Assembly (NCBI RefSeq): GCF_008639165.1
Contig: NZ_CP029197.1
Location: 7,382,001-7,446,000 of the forward strand
Source: Streptomyces venezuelae ATCC 10712
GTDB lineage: Bacteria > Actinomycetota > Actinomycetes > Streptomycetales > Streptomycetaceae
Length of the DNA: 64,000 nt
Direction: 5' to 3'
In this document: positions 19,547-29,056 of the stretch, in pieces
How the letters are laid out: every line of letters starts with the position of its first letter
How positions within the stretch are numbered: the stretch's first letter is position 1
The notes under the pieces: model-generated
The model's database searches: none
The model's input: the letters and a program-made list of their open reading frames with translations, nothing else
Told to the model about the DNA's origin: nothing
Position numbers and translations under genes: made by a program

Positions 19547-20371
19547 ATGGCGAAGATCGTGTTCGAGGGAGTGACGAAGGCCTTCCCGGCCAAGGGAGGG
19601 AAGAACAAAGAGGAGTTCACCGCACTCGACAGCGTCGACCTGGAGATCCAGGCCGGGGAGTTCGTGGTCGTCGTGGGTCCCAGCGGCTGCGGGAAGTCCA
19701 CCCTCCTGGACCTCCTCGGCGGCCTGTCCCGGCCGACGTCCGGCCGGATCCTGCTCGACGGCAAGCCGGTCACCGGACCCGGCCTCGACCGGGGCATCGT
19801 CTTCCAGCAGTACGCGCTGCTGCCCTGGCGGACGGCGCTCGGAAACGTCGAATTCGGCCTGGAGGCGACCGGCGTACCGCGACGCCAACGGACGGACCGG
19901 GCACGGGAGTTCCTCGAACTGGTCGGACTCACCGGATTCGAGGACCGGCACCCCCACGAGCTCTCCGGCGGCATGCGCCAGCGCGTCGCGATCGCCCGCT
20001 CGCTGGCGTACGACCCGGACGTGCTGCTGATGGACGAGCCGTTCGCCGCACTCGACGCCCAGACCAGGGAGTCCCTCCAGGACGAACTGCGCCGCATCTG
20101 GCAGCGCACGGGCAAGACGGTCGTCTTCATCACGCACGGCATCGAGGAGGCGGTCTACCTCGGTCAGAAGGTGGCCGTCATGACCTCCCGCCCCGGGCGC
20201 ATCAAGGAGGTCGTCCCCATCTCCTTCGGGGAGGCCCGCACCGCCGGACTCCAGGGCGAGGACCTGCGGTCCAGCCCGGAGTTCGCCCGCTATCGCCACG
20301 AGATCTGGACCCTGCTCCACGACGAGGTGGCGCGCGCGCAGCAACTGGAGAAGGAGGAGGCCACCGTATGA
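19547..20371 (+). CDS. ssuB: Sulfonate ABC transporter ATP-binding protein
   Basis: 274 residues with Walker A GPSGCGKST, signature LSGGMRQR and Walker B VLLMDEPFAALD, then the ITHGIEEA switch region. It has a charged C-terminal extension (ARAQQLEKEEATV). It begins 5 nt after the lipoprotein stop and overlaps the permease start by 4 nt (ATGA), so the three transporter genes are tightly coupled. Confidence 0.92.
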   Translation: MAKIVFEGVTKAFPAKGGKNKEEFTALDSVDLEIQAGEFVVVVGPSGCGKSTLLDLLGGLSRPTSGRILLDGKPVTGPGLDRGIVFQQYALLPWRTALGNVEFGLEATGVPRRQRTDRAREFLELVGLTGFEDRHPHELSGGMRQRVAIARSLAYDPDVLLMDEPFAALDAQTRESLQDELRRIWQRTGKTVVFITHGIEEAVYLGQKVAVMTSRPGRIKEVVPISFGEARTAGLQGEDLRSSPEFARYRHEIWTLLHDEVARAQQLEKEEATV

Positions 20372-21369
20372 CCACCGACACCACCCTCGCGAGCACCCCG
20401 GGCGCCACCGCCCTGGCGGGATCCGTCGACGACGTCCGAACCCCCGCGACCCCGGCGACGGCGCCGGAGCAGGACGCGAGCGGGCCCCCGGCTTCGCCCG
20501 CGGCCCCGGCCGCCGTCCGGGACCCCGCGTCCCCGGCGGCCGGCGACCCGCTCAAGGCCCCGGCCTCGACGGCCCCGCGCGCCCGGCGGCTCGTCCGGGC
20601 ACTGGCACGGGGGCTGAAGGCCGCCGGACTGCGCTCGGCCGCCCTGCTCGCCCTGCTCGCCGTATGGGAGGCCGCCCCCCGGCTCGGCCTGGTCGACGCC
20701 ACCTTCCTGCCGCCCGTCAGCGTGGTCGGCGAGGCCTGGTGGGAGCTGCTGGGCAACGGCCAGCTCGTCGAGCACACCTCGGCCAGCCTGACCCGCTCCC
20801 TTGGTGGCTTCGGGATCGCCGTGGCCGTCGCCGTCCCGCTCGGCCTGCTCATCGGCTGGTACCGGCCCGTGGCCGCGGTCCTCGGCCCGCTGCTCGAAGT
20901 GTTCCGGAACACCGCGGCCCTCGCCCTGCTGCCGGTCTTCGTGCTGCTGCTCGGCATCGGGGAGACGTCGAAGGTCTCCATCGTCGTCTACGCCTGCGTG
21001 TGGCCGATCCTGCTGAACACCATCAGCGCCGTCGGCAACGCCGACCCCACTCTGATCAGGCTGGGACGCTCGATGGACCTGTCCACCCCGAGGCTCTTCC
21101 AGAAGGTGATCCTCCCGGCCTCCGTGCCGGCCGTCTTCACCGGCATCCGGCTCGCCGGGGCCGTGTCCATCCTCGTCCTCGTGGCCGCCGAGATGATCGG
21201 CGCCAAGGCGGGCCTCGGCTACCTGATCAACGCCTCGCAGTTCAACTTCGCGATCCCGCAGATGTACGCGGGCATCATCACGATCTCCGCCATCGGCGTC
21301 GCCTTCAACCAGCTCCTCGTCACCGTCGAACGCCGCCTCAGCCTCTGGCGCGTCCCCGCCTCTTCCTAG
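20368..21369 (+). CDS. ssuC: Sulfonate ABC transporter permease with long N-terminal linker
   Basis: 333 residues. The C-terminal 250 or so are a normal SsuC-type permease with about six membrane segments and the EAA-like loop near STPRLFQKVILPASVP. The first 75 residues are an Ala/Pro/Thr-rich, probably disordered cytoplasmic tail not usual in SsuC. The ATG at 20368 is supported by GGAGG a few bases upstream and the 4-nt overlap with the ATPase gene. A shorter start after the tail is possible but no better ribosome site is visible. Confidence 0.9.
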   Translation: MTTDTTLASTPGATALAGSVDDVRTPATPATAPEQDASGPPASPAAPAAVRDPASPAAGDPLKAPASTAPRARRLVRALARGLKAAGLRSAALLALLAVWEAAPRLGLVDATFLPPVSVVGEAWWELLGNGQLVEHTSASLTRSLGGFGIAVAVAVPLGLLIGWYRPVAAVLGPLLEVFRNTAALALLPVFVLLLGIGETSKVSIVVYACVWPILLNTISAVGNADPTLIRLGRSMDLSTPRLFQKVILPASVPAVFTGIRLAGAVSILVLVAAEMIGAKAGLGYLINASQFNFAIPQMYAGIITISAIGVAFNQLLVTVERRLSLWRVPASS

Positions 21370-21379
21370 GGAAACCCAC

Positions 21380-22717
21380 ATGACCGACCAGACGCCCCGG
21401 ACCCTCCACCTCAACGCGTTCCTCATGAACGCCGGGCACCACGACGCCGCCTGGCGCCACCCCGACAGCAGCCCCGAACGCGCGACCGACCTGCGGTACT
21501 TCCAGGAGCTGGCCCGCACCGCCGAGCGCGGCAGGCTCGACTCGATCTTCTTCGCCGACGGGGTCGCGCTCTGGGGCAAGGCCCGCTACAACGCCATCGG
21601 CGGCTTCGAGCCGCTCACCCTGCTCTCCGCGATCGCCGCCGTCACCGAGCACATCGGACTGATCGCCACCGTCTCCACCACCTTCAACGAGCCCTACAAC
21701 CTGGCCCGGAAGTTCGCCTCCCTCGACCACATCAGCGGCGGCCGCGCCGGCTGGAACATCGTCACCTCCGGCAGCGTCGACGAAGCCCGCAACTTCAACC
21801 GCGACGAGCACCTGGAGCATGCCCGCCGCTACGAGCGGGCCCGCGAGTTCCTCGACGTCGCCCTCAAGCTCTGGGACAGCTGGGAGGACGACGCGATCGT
21901 CCTCGACAAGGAGCGCGGCATCTACGCCGACACCGACAAGCTCCACCCCGCCGCCCACCGCGGCGAGCACTTCGGCGTCGCCGGACCGCTCAACGTACCG
22001 CGCTCCCCGCAGGGGTACCCGCTGCTCGTACAGGCCGGATCCTCCGAGGACGGCAAGGAGTTCGCCGCCCAGTACGCCGAGGCCGTCTTCACCGCCCAGC
22101 AGACCCTCGCCGACGGCCAGACCTTCTACAAGGACCTCAAGTCCCGGCTGGCCCGGTACGGCCGCGCCGAGAGCGACCTGCTCGTCCTGCCCGGCATCGC
22201 CCCCGTCATCGGGTCCACCGAGGCCGAGGCGAAGGCCCTCGAACAGCAGCTCACCGACCTCCAGATCCCCGAGTACGGCCTCGCCCAGCTCTCCGGCATG
22301 CTGAACGTGGACCTCACCGGCCTGCCCCTGGACGGCCCGCTGCCCGACCTCCCGGAGGAGCGGGACATCAACGGCAACAAGAGCCGCTTCACGCTCGTCG
22401 CCGAGCTCGCCCGCCGCGACGGGCTGAACCTGCGCGACCTGATCGCCCGCCTCGGCGCCGGCCGCGGCCACCGCACCTTCGCCGGCACCCCCGAGCAGAT
22501 CGCCGACCAGCTGGAGGAGTGGTTCACACAGGGAGCCGCCGACGGCTTCAACATCATGGCCCCCGTCCTGCCGACCGGCCTGACCGACTTCGTCGACCAC
22601 GTCGTCCCGATCCTCCAGCGCCGCGGCCTCTTCCGCACCGAGTACACGGCCCGCACTCTCCGCGAGAACTACGGCCTGCCGCGCCCGGCCAACCGCTACG
22701 CGCGGGACGGCGCATAG
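21380..22717 (+). CDS. DszA/SnaA/NtaA-family flavin monooxygenase
   Basis: 445-residue luciferase-like monooxygenase. Family landmarks include TLHLNAFLMNAGHH, DSIFFADGVAL, the GRAGWNIVTS motif and PLLVQAGSSEDG. Members use FMNH2 from a separate reductase to oxidise substrates such as dibenzothiophene sulfone, nitrilotriacetate or alkyl sulfones. The SsuE-like reductase in the same operon is the obvious partner, and the sulfur setting favours a C-S bond cleaving role. It starts 10 nt after the permease gene and a terminator hairpin follows it. Confidence 0.9.
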   Translation: MTDQTPRTLHLNAFLMNAGHHDAAWRHPDSSPERATDLRYFQELARTAERGRLDSIFFADGVALWGKARYNAIGGFEPLTLLSAIAAVTEHIGLIATVSTTFNEPYNLARKFASLDHISGGRAGWNIVTSGSVDEARNFNRDEHLEHARRYERAREFLDVALKLWDSWEDDAIVLDKERGIYADTDKLHPAAHRGEHFGVAGPLNVPRSPQGYPLLVQAGSSEDGKEFAAQYAEAVFTAQQTLADGQTFYKDLKSRLARYGRAESDLLVLPGIAPVIGSTEAEAKALEQQLTDLQIPEYGLAQLSGMLNVDLTGLPLDGPLPDLPEERDINGNKSRFTLVAELARRDGLNLRDLIARLGAGRGHRTFAGTPEQIADQLEEWFTQGAADGFNIMAPVLPTGLTDFVDHVVPILQRRGLFRTEYTARTLRENYGLPRPANRYARDGA

Positions 22718-22773
22718 GTGAGCCGGGCGGGGCGGCCCGCCACGGACACCATTGATCGATCCGGCAGCCCTTG

Positions 22774-22809
22774 CCGTGCCCCGTCGCGCGTCAGCTCGAC
22801 GGGGCACGG
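22774..22809 (+). terminator. Terminator after the organosulfur operon
   Basis: Perfect 13-bp inverted repeat CCGTGCCCCGTCG / CGACGGGGCACGG with a 10-nt loop, 57 nt past the stop of the DszA-like gene. It closes the operon that starts at 16955. The rest of the 296-nt gap to the next gene shows nothing else I can support. Confidence 0.75.
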
Positions 22810-23013
22810 TCCTGCGCAGCGGCTGCTGCGGAGGGGAGACCGTGGTGTCGGTGAGCCGGTGGGGCCGGGGATCACGGGTGTCCCGTGCGTCGTCGGGTCG
22901 TCGGCGGCACCGGCGTCCGCTCTCTCGTACGATCACGCTCTGATCCACCTTCCTCCGCGGGGCCGAGTGGTTGTCGTCGGATGCGCGGGGGCGTCCGAGA
23001 GGAGGCATCGCCG

Positions 23014-23703
23014 GTGTGTTCATGGCTCTCCGAGCGCCGCCGGTCCGCGGTGAGCACGGTCGTCGGGCTCTGCGTCGCCGTGCTCCTGGTTCTGCTCGGG
23101 GTTCTCGCGCCAGGGGTGGTGTCGGCCTCCAGCGCCGACGTCGGTGTCGTGGCACTCTTCGCCTACCTGCTCTGCTACCTGGTGGTCACCCTGAAGGCCT
23201 TCTCGGCCGCGCCGCCGGAGCGGATCCGCGAGTGGGCCCGACGGGAGTCGCGAGGCACCGTGTTGCAGCGCTATCTCCTGGGGACCGCACCCGGGCCCGG
23301 TGTGTCGGTCCTCATCGCGTCGGCGGCGCTCGTGGTGTCGGCGGCGTGGCGTCCCGGGCATCTGGGTTCCGCCTTCCCGGCGGGCGCGCGGGTTCTGATG
23401 GCGCTCGGTCTCGTCGCCGTGGCCTGGATCTGCGTTCTGGCCGCCTTCACGGTGGCGTTCTACGCCGACAACCTCGTGGAGGACGAGACGGCGCTGGACT
23501 TCCCGGGCGGGGAGACGGCGGCCTGGGCCGACTACGTGTACTTCGCCCTGTCGGTCATGACGACGTTCGGGACGACGGACGTCACGGTGATGTCGCGGGA
23601 GATGCGCCGGACGGTGGCGGCCAACGCGACCATCGCGTTCGTCTTCAACACGGTGATCGTGGCCGGCATGGTCGCGGCGCTGGACAGCGGGCAGGGCGCC
23701 TGA
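23014..23703 (+). CDS. DUF1345 integral membrane protein
   Basis: 229 residues with about five membrane segments. The C-terminal half (DYVYFALSVMTTFGTTDVTVMSREMRRTV) is characteristic of DUF1345, whose arrangement recalls a two-pore potassium channel-like loop. The frame is open from 22885, but I choose the GTG at 23014 because GAGGAGG lies about 9 nt upstream and the first membrane helix then begins normally. The function of the family is not established. It converges on the SpoIIE phosphatase gene 48 nt away. Confidence 0.8.
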   Translation: MCSWLSERRRSAVSTVVGLCVAVLLVLLGVLAPGVVSASSADVGVVALFAYLLCYLVVTLKAFSAAPPERIREWARRESRGTVLQRYLLGTAPGPGVSVLIASAALVVSAAWRPGHLGSAFPAGARVLMALGLVAVAWICVLAAFTVAFYADNLVEDETALDFPGGETAAWADYVYFALSVMTTFGTTDVTVMSREMRRTVAANATIAFVFNTVIVAGMVAALDSGQGA

Positions 23704-23751
23704 AACAGGCTGCCGCCTCCCGCCTTCGCGGTCCGATCGGTGTCTCGTTCG

Positions 23752-25932
23752 TCAGAGGGTCGCTCCACTGCCCGCCGGGAGAGCCTGCTCGGCCCAGATG
23801 ACCTTTCCCTCGCGACCGTGTCGCGTCCCCCAGCGCTCCGCGCACTGGGCCACCAGGAGCAGGCCGCGGCCGCCTTCGTCGAAGGTGCGGGCGCGGCGCA
23901 GGTGCGGGGCGGTGCTGCTGGCGTCCGAGACCTCGCAGGTGAGCGTCGACTGGAGGATCAGCCGCAGCTGGACGGGGCTCTTGCCGTAGCGGATCGCGTT
24001 CGTCACCAGTTCGCTGACGACCAGCTCCGTGGTGAAGGCCAGTTCTTCCAGCTCCCAGTTCGCCAGGACGTCGGAGGCGAAGCGGCGGGCCCCGGACACG
24101 GCTGCCGGGTCGGACGGGAGGTCCATCGTGGCGACGTGGTCCGGGTCGAGGGCGTGGGTCCGGGCGACGAGCAGGGCGACGTCGTCGGCGGGGCGGCCGG
24201 GCAGCAGTGCGGCCAGGAGTCGGTCGCAGGTCTCCTCCAGCGAGTCCGGCGCCGAGGTGAGGACGTCGCGCAGCGTGGCGAGTCCTTGGTCCACGTCGCG
24301 CGTGCGGCCGGCGATCAGGCCATCGGTGTGCAGGACCAGCAGGCTGTCCTCCGGCAGCTCGAACTCCGCGGTTTCGAAGGGGAGTCCACCGAGGCCGAGA
24401 GGGGGTCCGATCGGTACCTCCGGCAAGGCCTCGCTGATCTTCGAGGGGGTTACGACGGTCGGTGGGACATGGCCGGCACTGGCCAGGGAGCACCGGCGGG
24501 AGACGGGGTCGTAGATCGCGTACAGGCAGGTGGCGCTGGTCTCGCCCTCGTCCGGCGACTCCTCGCGCTGCATGCGGATGACCACGTCGTCCAGGTGGGT
24601 GAGGAGTTCATCGGGCATGAGGTCGATGTCGGCGAAGGCGCGGACGGCCGTGCGGAGCCGGCCCATGGTGGCGGCGGCGTGCAGGCCGTGGCCGACCACG
24701 TCGCCGACGACCAGCGCGACGCGGGCCCCGGACAGGGGAATGACGTCGTACCAGTCGCCGCCCACGCCGGCGCGGGACCCGGCGGGCAGGTAACGCGAGG
24801 CGGTTTCGACGGCCGAGTGCCGCACCGTGTTCCGCGGCAGCAGGGTCTGTTGGAGGGCGAGCGCGGTGGAACGCTCATGGGTGTACCGGCGGGCGTTGTC
24901 GATGGACACCGCCGCCCTGGAGGCGATCTCCTGCGCCAGCAGCAGATCGTCGTCGTCGAAGGGGGCCGAGGTGCGATGGCGTACGAACTGCACCAGGCCG
25001 AGGGTCTCCCCACGGGCGTGCAGAGGCACGAGGAGTACGGAGTGAAGACCGAGGCCGCGCAGTACTCGGCCGTGGGACTCCGACGGTGCCACCCACGGGG
25101 GCATCTCGGTCCCCGCGATGTGGTGCAGGACGGATCGTCCGGTGGTCAGTGCGCGTACCGGGGCCGAGTCGTCGGGGTAGGTGTGGGTCTCACCGACGCG
25201 GAGCAGGGACTCGGGACAGTCGTCGAGGACGGAGCGCTGGGCGACGCGGCGCTGCGTCAGGGCTTCCGGCGGGCCGGTGCCGGTTTCGTCGAGCGCGGAG
25301 TCGAAGAGGTCGACGGTGACGAGGTCGGCGAAGTCCTCGGTGCAGACCTCCGTCAGCTCCTCCGCGGTGCGGGAGATGTCGAGCGTGGTCCCGATCCGCT
25401 TGCTCGCCCTGTCGGTGAGGGCGAGCCGACGCTGCAGCAGACGGTCGCGTTCCTCCTGGTAGGCGGCGACGACCTCTTCCGAGGAACGGTCCACGTAGTC
25501 GAAACCGATCGCGACCAGCCTCATCGTGGCCTGGTTGATCATGTGCCAGTCGCCGGTGAGGCGGGGAGCCTCGGCCTGTAGCTGTTCGAGCAGGGTGAGA
25601 TGGTCGAGCCGGTAGGCACGCAGGAGCCGGCTCACCGGGATCCCCCGCCGGGCGTAGAGGCGGGCGATGTCCAAGGCGGCCGGAGGGGCTTCCGGTGCGC
25701 TCGCGCCGGGGTGGGCCTCCAGGAGATCAAGGAGGGCGGTGACGTGCTGGGCCGTCTCCTCCAGGGTCAGGGCCTCGATGTCCGCGATCTCCCACAGCTC
25801 GGGGAGTTCGCCGTTCAGGCGCTGGAGCAGCAGGGCGGCCAGCTTGTTCACCTCGGGTCTGAGGTGGCGGGCCAGCTGACCAAGGAACGCATCGACATCG
25901 GTTCCCATAGTGCGAATGTACGGGAAAGCCAT
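23752..25932 (-). CDS. Multidomain SpoIIE/RsbU-type phosphatase with HATPase
   Basis: 726 residues. Residues 1-165 resemble the helical RsbR-type sensor domain. A GAF domain covers about 175-355, a PP2C/SpoIIE phosphatase about 370-585 (GVGGDWYDV, VVGDVVGHG, HTDGLI, PADDVAL metal-site motifs) and a C-terminal HATPase_c_2 anti-sigma-factor-like kinase domain about 600-715 (ELVVSELVTNAIRYG N-box, GGRGLLLV G-box). Phosphatase and kinase activities in one chain suggest control of an anti-sigma-antagonist, and so of a sigma factor, in response to a GAF-bound signal. GAGGAG stands 8 nt before the ATG. No sigma or anti-anti-sigma gene is adjacent. Confidence 0.9.
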   Translation of the reverse strand: MAFPYIRTMGTDVDAFLGQLARHLRPEVNKLAALLLQRLNGELPELWEIADIEALTLEETAQHVTALLDLLEAHPGASAPEAPPAALDIARLYARRGIPVSRLLRAYRLDHLTLLEQLQAEAPRLTGDWHMINQATMRLVAIGFDYVDRSSEEVVAAYQEERDRLLQRRLALTDRASKRIGTTLDISRTAEELTEVCTEDFADLVTVDLFDSALDETGTGPPEALTQRRVAQRSVLDDCPESLLRVGETHTYPDDSAPVRALTTGRSVLHHIAGTEMPPWVAPSESHGRVLRGLGLHSVLLVPLHARGETLGLVQFVRHRTSAPFDDDDLLLAQEIASRAAVSIDNARRYTHERSTALALQQTLLPRNTVRHSAVETASRYLPAGSRAGVGGDWYDVIPLSGARVALVVGDVVGHGLHAAATMGRLRTAVRAFADIDLMPDELLTHLDDVVIRMQREESPDEGETSATCLYAIYDPVSRRCSLASAGHVPPTVVTPSKISEALPEVPIGPPLGLGGLPFETAEFELPEDSLLVLHTDGLIAGRTRDVDQGLATLRDVLTSAPDSLEETCDRLLAALLPGRPADDVALLVARTHALDPDHVATMDLPSDPAAVSGARRFASDVLANWELEELAFTTELVVSELVTNAIRYGKSPVQLRLILQSTLTCEVSDASSTAPHLRRARTFDEGGRGLLLVAQCAERWGTRHGREGKVIWAEQALPAGSGATL

Positions 25933-25980
25933 GGCGTGCGCTCCTCGGACAGTTGCGGCGACTTCGGGGCGGCCCGGCTA

Positions 25981-26847
25981 TCAGAGGCCGAGGTGGTCAC
26001 CCAGGTCGGCGTAGTCGACCTGCCACAGGCCGGGAGAGCCCGTGGGGTACTGGGAGCGGAAGCCGAGCATGCGCTGGACGCGCGGCGAGAGCGTCTTGGC
26101 GAGCTCCCTGTCGACGAGGAAGGGGTACGCCTCCTCACCCGTGAGGAAGCCCGCGTTGAACGCGAAGGCGAGGCCGCGCCGGTACTCGTCGCCGGTCCGG
26201 TTCGCTCCGCCGCCGTGCGCGGTCTTGCCGCTGAAGAGAAGGACGTCCCCGGCGTTCATGACGGCGGGGATCGTCTGCTCGGGGGTCCCGCGGTCCTCGA
26301 AGTCGCTCCAGTGGTTGCTTCCGGGGATGACGCGGGTGGCGCCGTTCTCCTCCGTGAAGTCGGTCAGGGCGACCAGGAAGTTGATGGTGACCTCCGGGCC
26401 GCCGGGCCCCATCCCGATGAACGGGAACCAGTTCTCCAGGTCACGGTGGAGCATCTGCGCCTTGTTGCCGGGGCCGATCTCGATCACCTGGGCGGTGGTC
26501 ATCCAGTACGTGCCCGACTCCTGGAGGAAGACCAGGTCGCTGATCTCGTGGACCAGGGGGTGGTCGATGATCTCGCTGCGGAACGTGGCGCTGTGCGTCA
26601 CCAGGTTCGTGAGGCGCTTGGTGTTGCTGCCGTGGAACGCGGCCACGATTTCGTTCTCGTGGGTGGACCCCGGGGCGAGCGCCCGCAGCGGCTGCTCGAT
26701 CTCGGAGTTGAAGCGGACGATCTGCTCCTGCGTCAGGAAGCCCTTGATGATGACCCCGCCGTCACGGGTCACGATCTTGAGGATCTCCTCCGCCGGCGTG
26801 TCGTTCGCCACGGATGTCAGTGCCTGGGCCTTCTTCTGTGTGGTCAT
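25981..26847 (-). CDS. PhyH-family Fe(II)/2-oxoglutarate dioxygenase
   Basis: 288 residues. Metal ligands are His134-x-Asp136 (MLHRDLENW) and His211 (KTAHGGGANRT), the latter followed by the Arg expected to hold 2-oxoglutarate. This is the phytanoyl-CoA/ectoine hydroxylase family; ectoine hydroxylase itself is not specifically indicated. It would hydroxylate a small or CoA-bound substrate. It stands downstream of the symporter gene but has its own upstream element (26873-26966), shared with two other units of the catabolic island, so co-regulation is likely. Confidence 0.88.
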   Translation of the reverse strand: MTTQKKAQALTSVANDTPAEEILKIVTRDGGVIIKGFLTQEQIVRFNSEIEQPLRALAPGSTHENEIVAAFHGSNTKRLTNLVTHSATFRSEIIDHPLVHEISDLVFLQESGTYWMTTAQVIEIGPGNKAQMLHRDLENWFPFIGMGPGGPEVTINFLVALTDFTEENGATRVIPGSNHWSDFEDRGTPEQTIPAVMNAGDVLLFSGKTAHGGGANRTGDEYRRGLAFAFNAGFLTGEEAYPFLVDRELAKTLSPRVQRMLGFRSQYPTGSPGLWQVDYADLGDHLGL

Positions 26848-26872
26848 GTGTCCTCTTCCTCGATCTGCGTTG

Positions 26873-26966
26873 TTCCTGTGGTGGTCGTCTCACTGTCGCC
26901 AGCCAGTGCCGTGGGCGAGAACGACAGCGGGCACCTGCTTCGCCCGGGCCCGGTGCACAGCGCACA
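26873..26966 (-). promoter_or_regulatory. Conserved upstream element, copy B (before PhyH gene)
   Basis: Reading on the minus strand, the copy opens with TGTGCG, then GTGCACCG, CCCGG, GAAGCAGGTGCCCG and CTGTCGTTCTC, and later GGCGACAGTGAG and CCACAGGAA. It differs from copy A (42612-42705) by only four bases in the first 52. CTGTCG can pair with CGACAG 29 nt later, and CGGGC with GCCCG across a 9-nt loop. It ends 26 nt before the PhyH ATG. An in-frame stop just upstream argues against a translated leader in the frame that copies A and C could use. Confidence 0.7.
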
Positions 26967-26997
26967 GTCCGGTCACGGGCACGGCGGAGGTATCCGC

Positions 26998-28638
26998 TTA
27001 CGGCGTCCTTGCGGAGTCGGTACGAGCTCCGGGGGCGTTACGGGCAGGGGTGGGCCCCCACGCCGGGTGCCGGTGGTGTGTGGTCCGCTCCCAGGGACGT
27101 GCGCTGCCGAGCCAGCCGAGGAGGAAGGCCGCCGGTACGGAGACCAGGCCGGGGGTGTGGAGCGGGAACAGGTTGAAGTCCTGCTCCGGCAGCAGCGCGT
27201 ATTTCGTCCCGGACACGGCGGGGGAGGCGAGGGTCAGGAGGGCGCACAGGGACAGCCCTCCGTAGACGAGCCACAGCAGCCCGTCGCGGTTGAAGCCGAT
27301 CCAGAGGAAGGAGTAGACGACCGCGGGGAACACGCATGTGGCCGCGAGGCTCAGCGAGAAGGTGAGCAGGAACTCGATGGGATAGCGGTGTACGGCGGTG
27401 GTGAGGAGAAGGCTCACGGCGCAGAGCGCGACGACGGACAGCCGCAGGACCGCCGGCTCTCCGATCCCGATCCGGGCACGGCCCTTCCGCCCGAGCAGGT
27501 CGCGGGTCACGGAGACGGCGGCGGCGAAGGTCACGCTCGCCACGGCCGTGAGCACGGCGAGGAAGGCGACACAGGCCACGAGGGTGATGAGCACGACCCG
27601 GCCGGTGGAGTGGTGGGGGAGGACCTCCGACGCCAGGAGGAGCGGGGCGCCCTGCCCCTTCACGTCGACCGCTCCGATCCGTCCGCTGCCCACCACCGCG
27701 GCAGCGGCGAAACCGGTCGTGATCAGCAGCAGGTAGAAGAGGCCGGTCAGCACGACGGCGACGCTCAGTGAACGCCGGGCGGCGGGCACGTCGCGCCCGG
27801 CGCTGACGCGCAGGAGCAGGTGGGGCATCATCGCGGTTCCGAGGACGACGACGATGTGGTCACTGAGTGTGCCGAGCGGTCCGCCTCCGGCGGAGTGCTC
27901 CCACAGTCCGGGGCTGAGGTATCCGCCCGGTGACACGCTCTTGTCGATGGCCGCCGTCAGCAGGGATCCGGGACTCCAGTCGAAAGCGCGGAGCGCCAGC
28001 AGGGTCACCGCGGCGAGCGTCGCCAGGGCTACGGGCACTTTGACGACCTGCACGAAACTGGTCCCGCGCAGATCGGCCACCCCCGCGAAACACGTGACCA
28101 GGAACCCCATCAGCACCGTGCACACCACCTGGGCCCGCTCGCTCGGCATGCCGATGAGAAGGGCGGTGGTGATGCCGCCGGCACGCAGTTGCACCATGAG
28201 CAGGGGCACGGCGATGCACAGGGTCACCACGGCGCCGGCGATCCGTACTCCCGGCCCCTCGGCACGCAGGGAGAACAGCTCGCCCAGGGTGTAGCGGCGG
28301 GTCGCGCGAATCCTGGAGGCGAGGAGCAGGAAGACGCCGAGTGCGAGGGCGCTGTCGACGGCGGTCGAGACGCCGTCGTAGCCGAAGAGGGCGATCGCTC
28401 CCGGCAGCGAGACCAGGATGATGACCGTGATCTGTTCCCCCGCCATCGCGACACCGTTGAAGACGGGCGGGAGGGCCCGGCCGGCGACGTAGAGGCGTTC
28501 CGGGTCGTCGTCCTGCGTGGCGAGCGTGAAGACCCACAGGAGGCAGAGGCCGATGAAGACGAGGAAGGCGCTGATGACCGCGCCCCTCGCGGCGGTGCCG
28601 ATGAGGTCGGGCGAGCCGACGCTCAGGAGGTGCGTCAT
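26998..28638 (-). CDS. Sodium:solute symporter (ActP-like)
   Basis: 546 residues and about 13 membrane segments. It belongs to the SSS family: LYVAGRALPPVFNGVAMAGE is the ActP-like N-terminal signature, and GTAMMPHLLLR lies in the core. It should import a monocarboxylate or similar small organic anion with sodium. The ATG at 28638 overlaps the stop of the DUF485 gene by one base (TGATG), the classical yjcH-actP arrangement; two GTG codons directly upstream are alternatives. In Pseudomonas a similar symporter belongs to the levulinate (lva) operon. Confidence 0.9.
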   Translation of the reverse strand: MTHLLSVGSPDLIGTAARGAVISAFLVFIGLCLLWVFTLATQDDDPERLYVAGRALPPVFNGVAMAGEQITVIILVSLPGAIALFGYDGVSTAVDSALALGVFLLLASRIRATRRYTLGELFSLRAEGPGVRIAGAVVTLCIAVPLLMVQLRAGGITTALLIGMPSERAQVVCTVLMGFLVTCFAGVADLRGTSFVQVVKVPVALATLAAVTLLALRAFDWSPGSLLTAAIDKSVSPGGYLSPGLWEHSAGGGPLGTLSDHIVVVLGTAMMPHLLLRVSAGRDVPAARRSLSVAVVLTGLFYLLLITTGFAAAAVVGSGRIGAVDVKGQGAPLLLASEVLPHHSTGRVVLITLVACVAFLAVLTAVASVTFAAAVSVTRDLLGRKGRARIGIGEPAVLRLSVVALCAVSLLLTTAVHRYPIEFLLTFSLSLAATCVFPAVVYSFLWIGFNRDGLLWLVYGGLSLCALLTLASPAVSGTKYALLPEQDFNLFPLHTPGLVSVPAAFLLGWLGSARPWERTTHHRHPAWGPTPARNAPGARTDSARTP

Positions 28639-28913
28639 CACCACGCGCCCCCGGCCGAACGGGAGGCGGCCGTCGTCGCCGGGGCCGCTTCGAAGGAGGA
28701 AGCGGCCCGGTACTCGTACCACCAGGTCCCGCCGACGAGGACGACCAGCTGGGCGAACGCCCATGTGAGGGCGAGGGTGAGACGGCCGTATACCGAGATC
28801 TCTCCAAGGGATGTGGAGCAGGAGAGCAGGACACCGACGGCGAGCGGCAGCGCGTTGACAGTGACCAGCATCCGGGTGTCACGGCGGGAACGCTGGGAGG
28901 AATCGGAGGGCAC
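28638..28913 (-). CDS. DUF485 small membrane protein
   Basis: 91 residues with two membrane helices (LVTVNALPLAVGVLLSC; LALTWAFAQLVVLVGGTWW) in the DUF485 pattern. These proteins are encoded next to ActP-type symporters and are thought to be accessory subunits. Its stop is fused to the symporter start (TGATG). The gap of 143 nt to the upstream kinase gene shows no clear promoter or terminator. Confidence 0.85.
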   Translation of the reverse strand: MPSDSSQRSRRDTRMLVTVNALPLAVGVLLSCSTSLGEISVYGRLTLALTWAFAQLVVLVGGTWWYEYRAASSFEAAPATTAASRSAGGAW

Positions 28914-29056
28914 GGGACCTCTCTCGGGAAGAACGAGGAAGACGGACTCGGCGCGCGGGGGCGCGGGACGGTCGCAGCCGTCGAGGACGGGTGAGGGAGC
29001 CGGGCAGCCGTGCTCCGTACCGGTCGGAAGCCATGCTCACCGCGCGCCGTCGGGCG

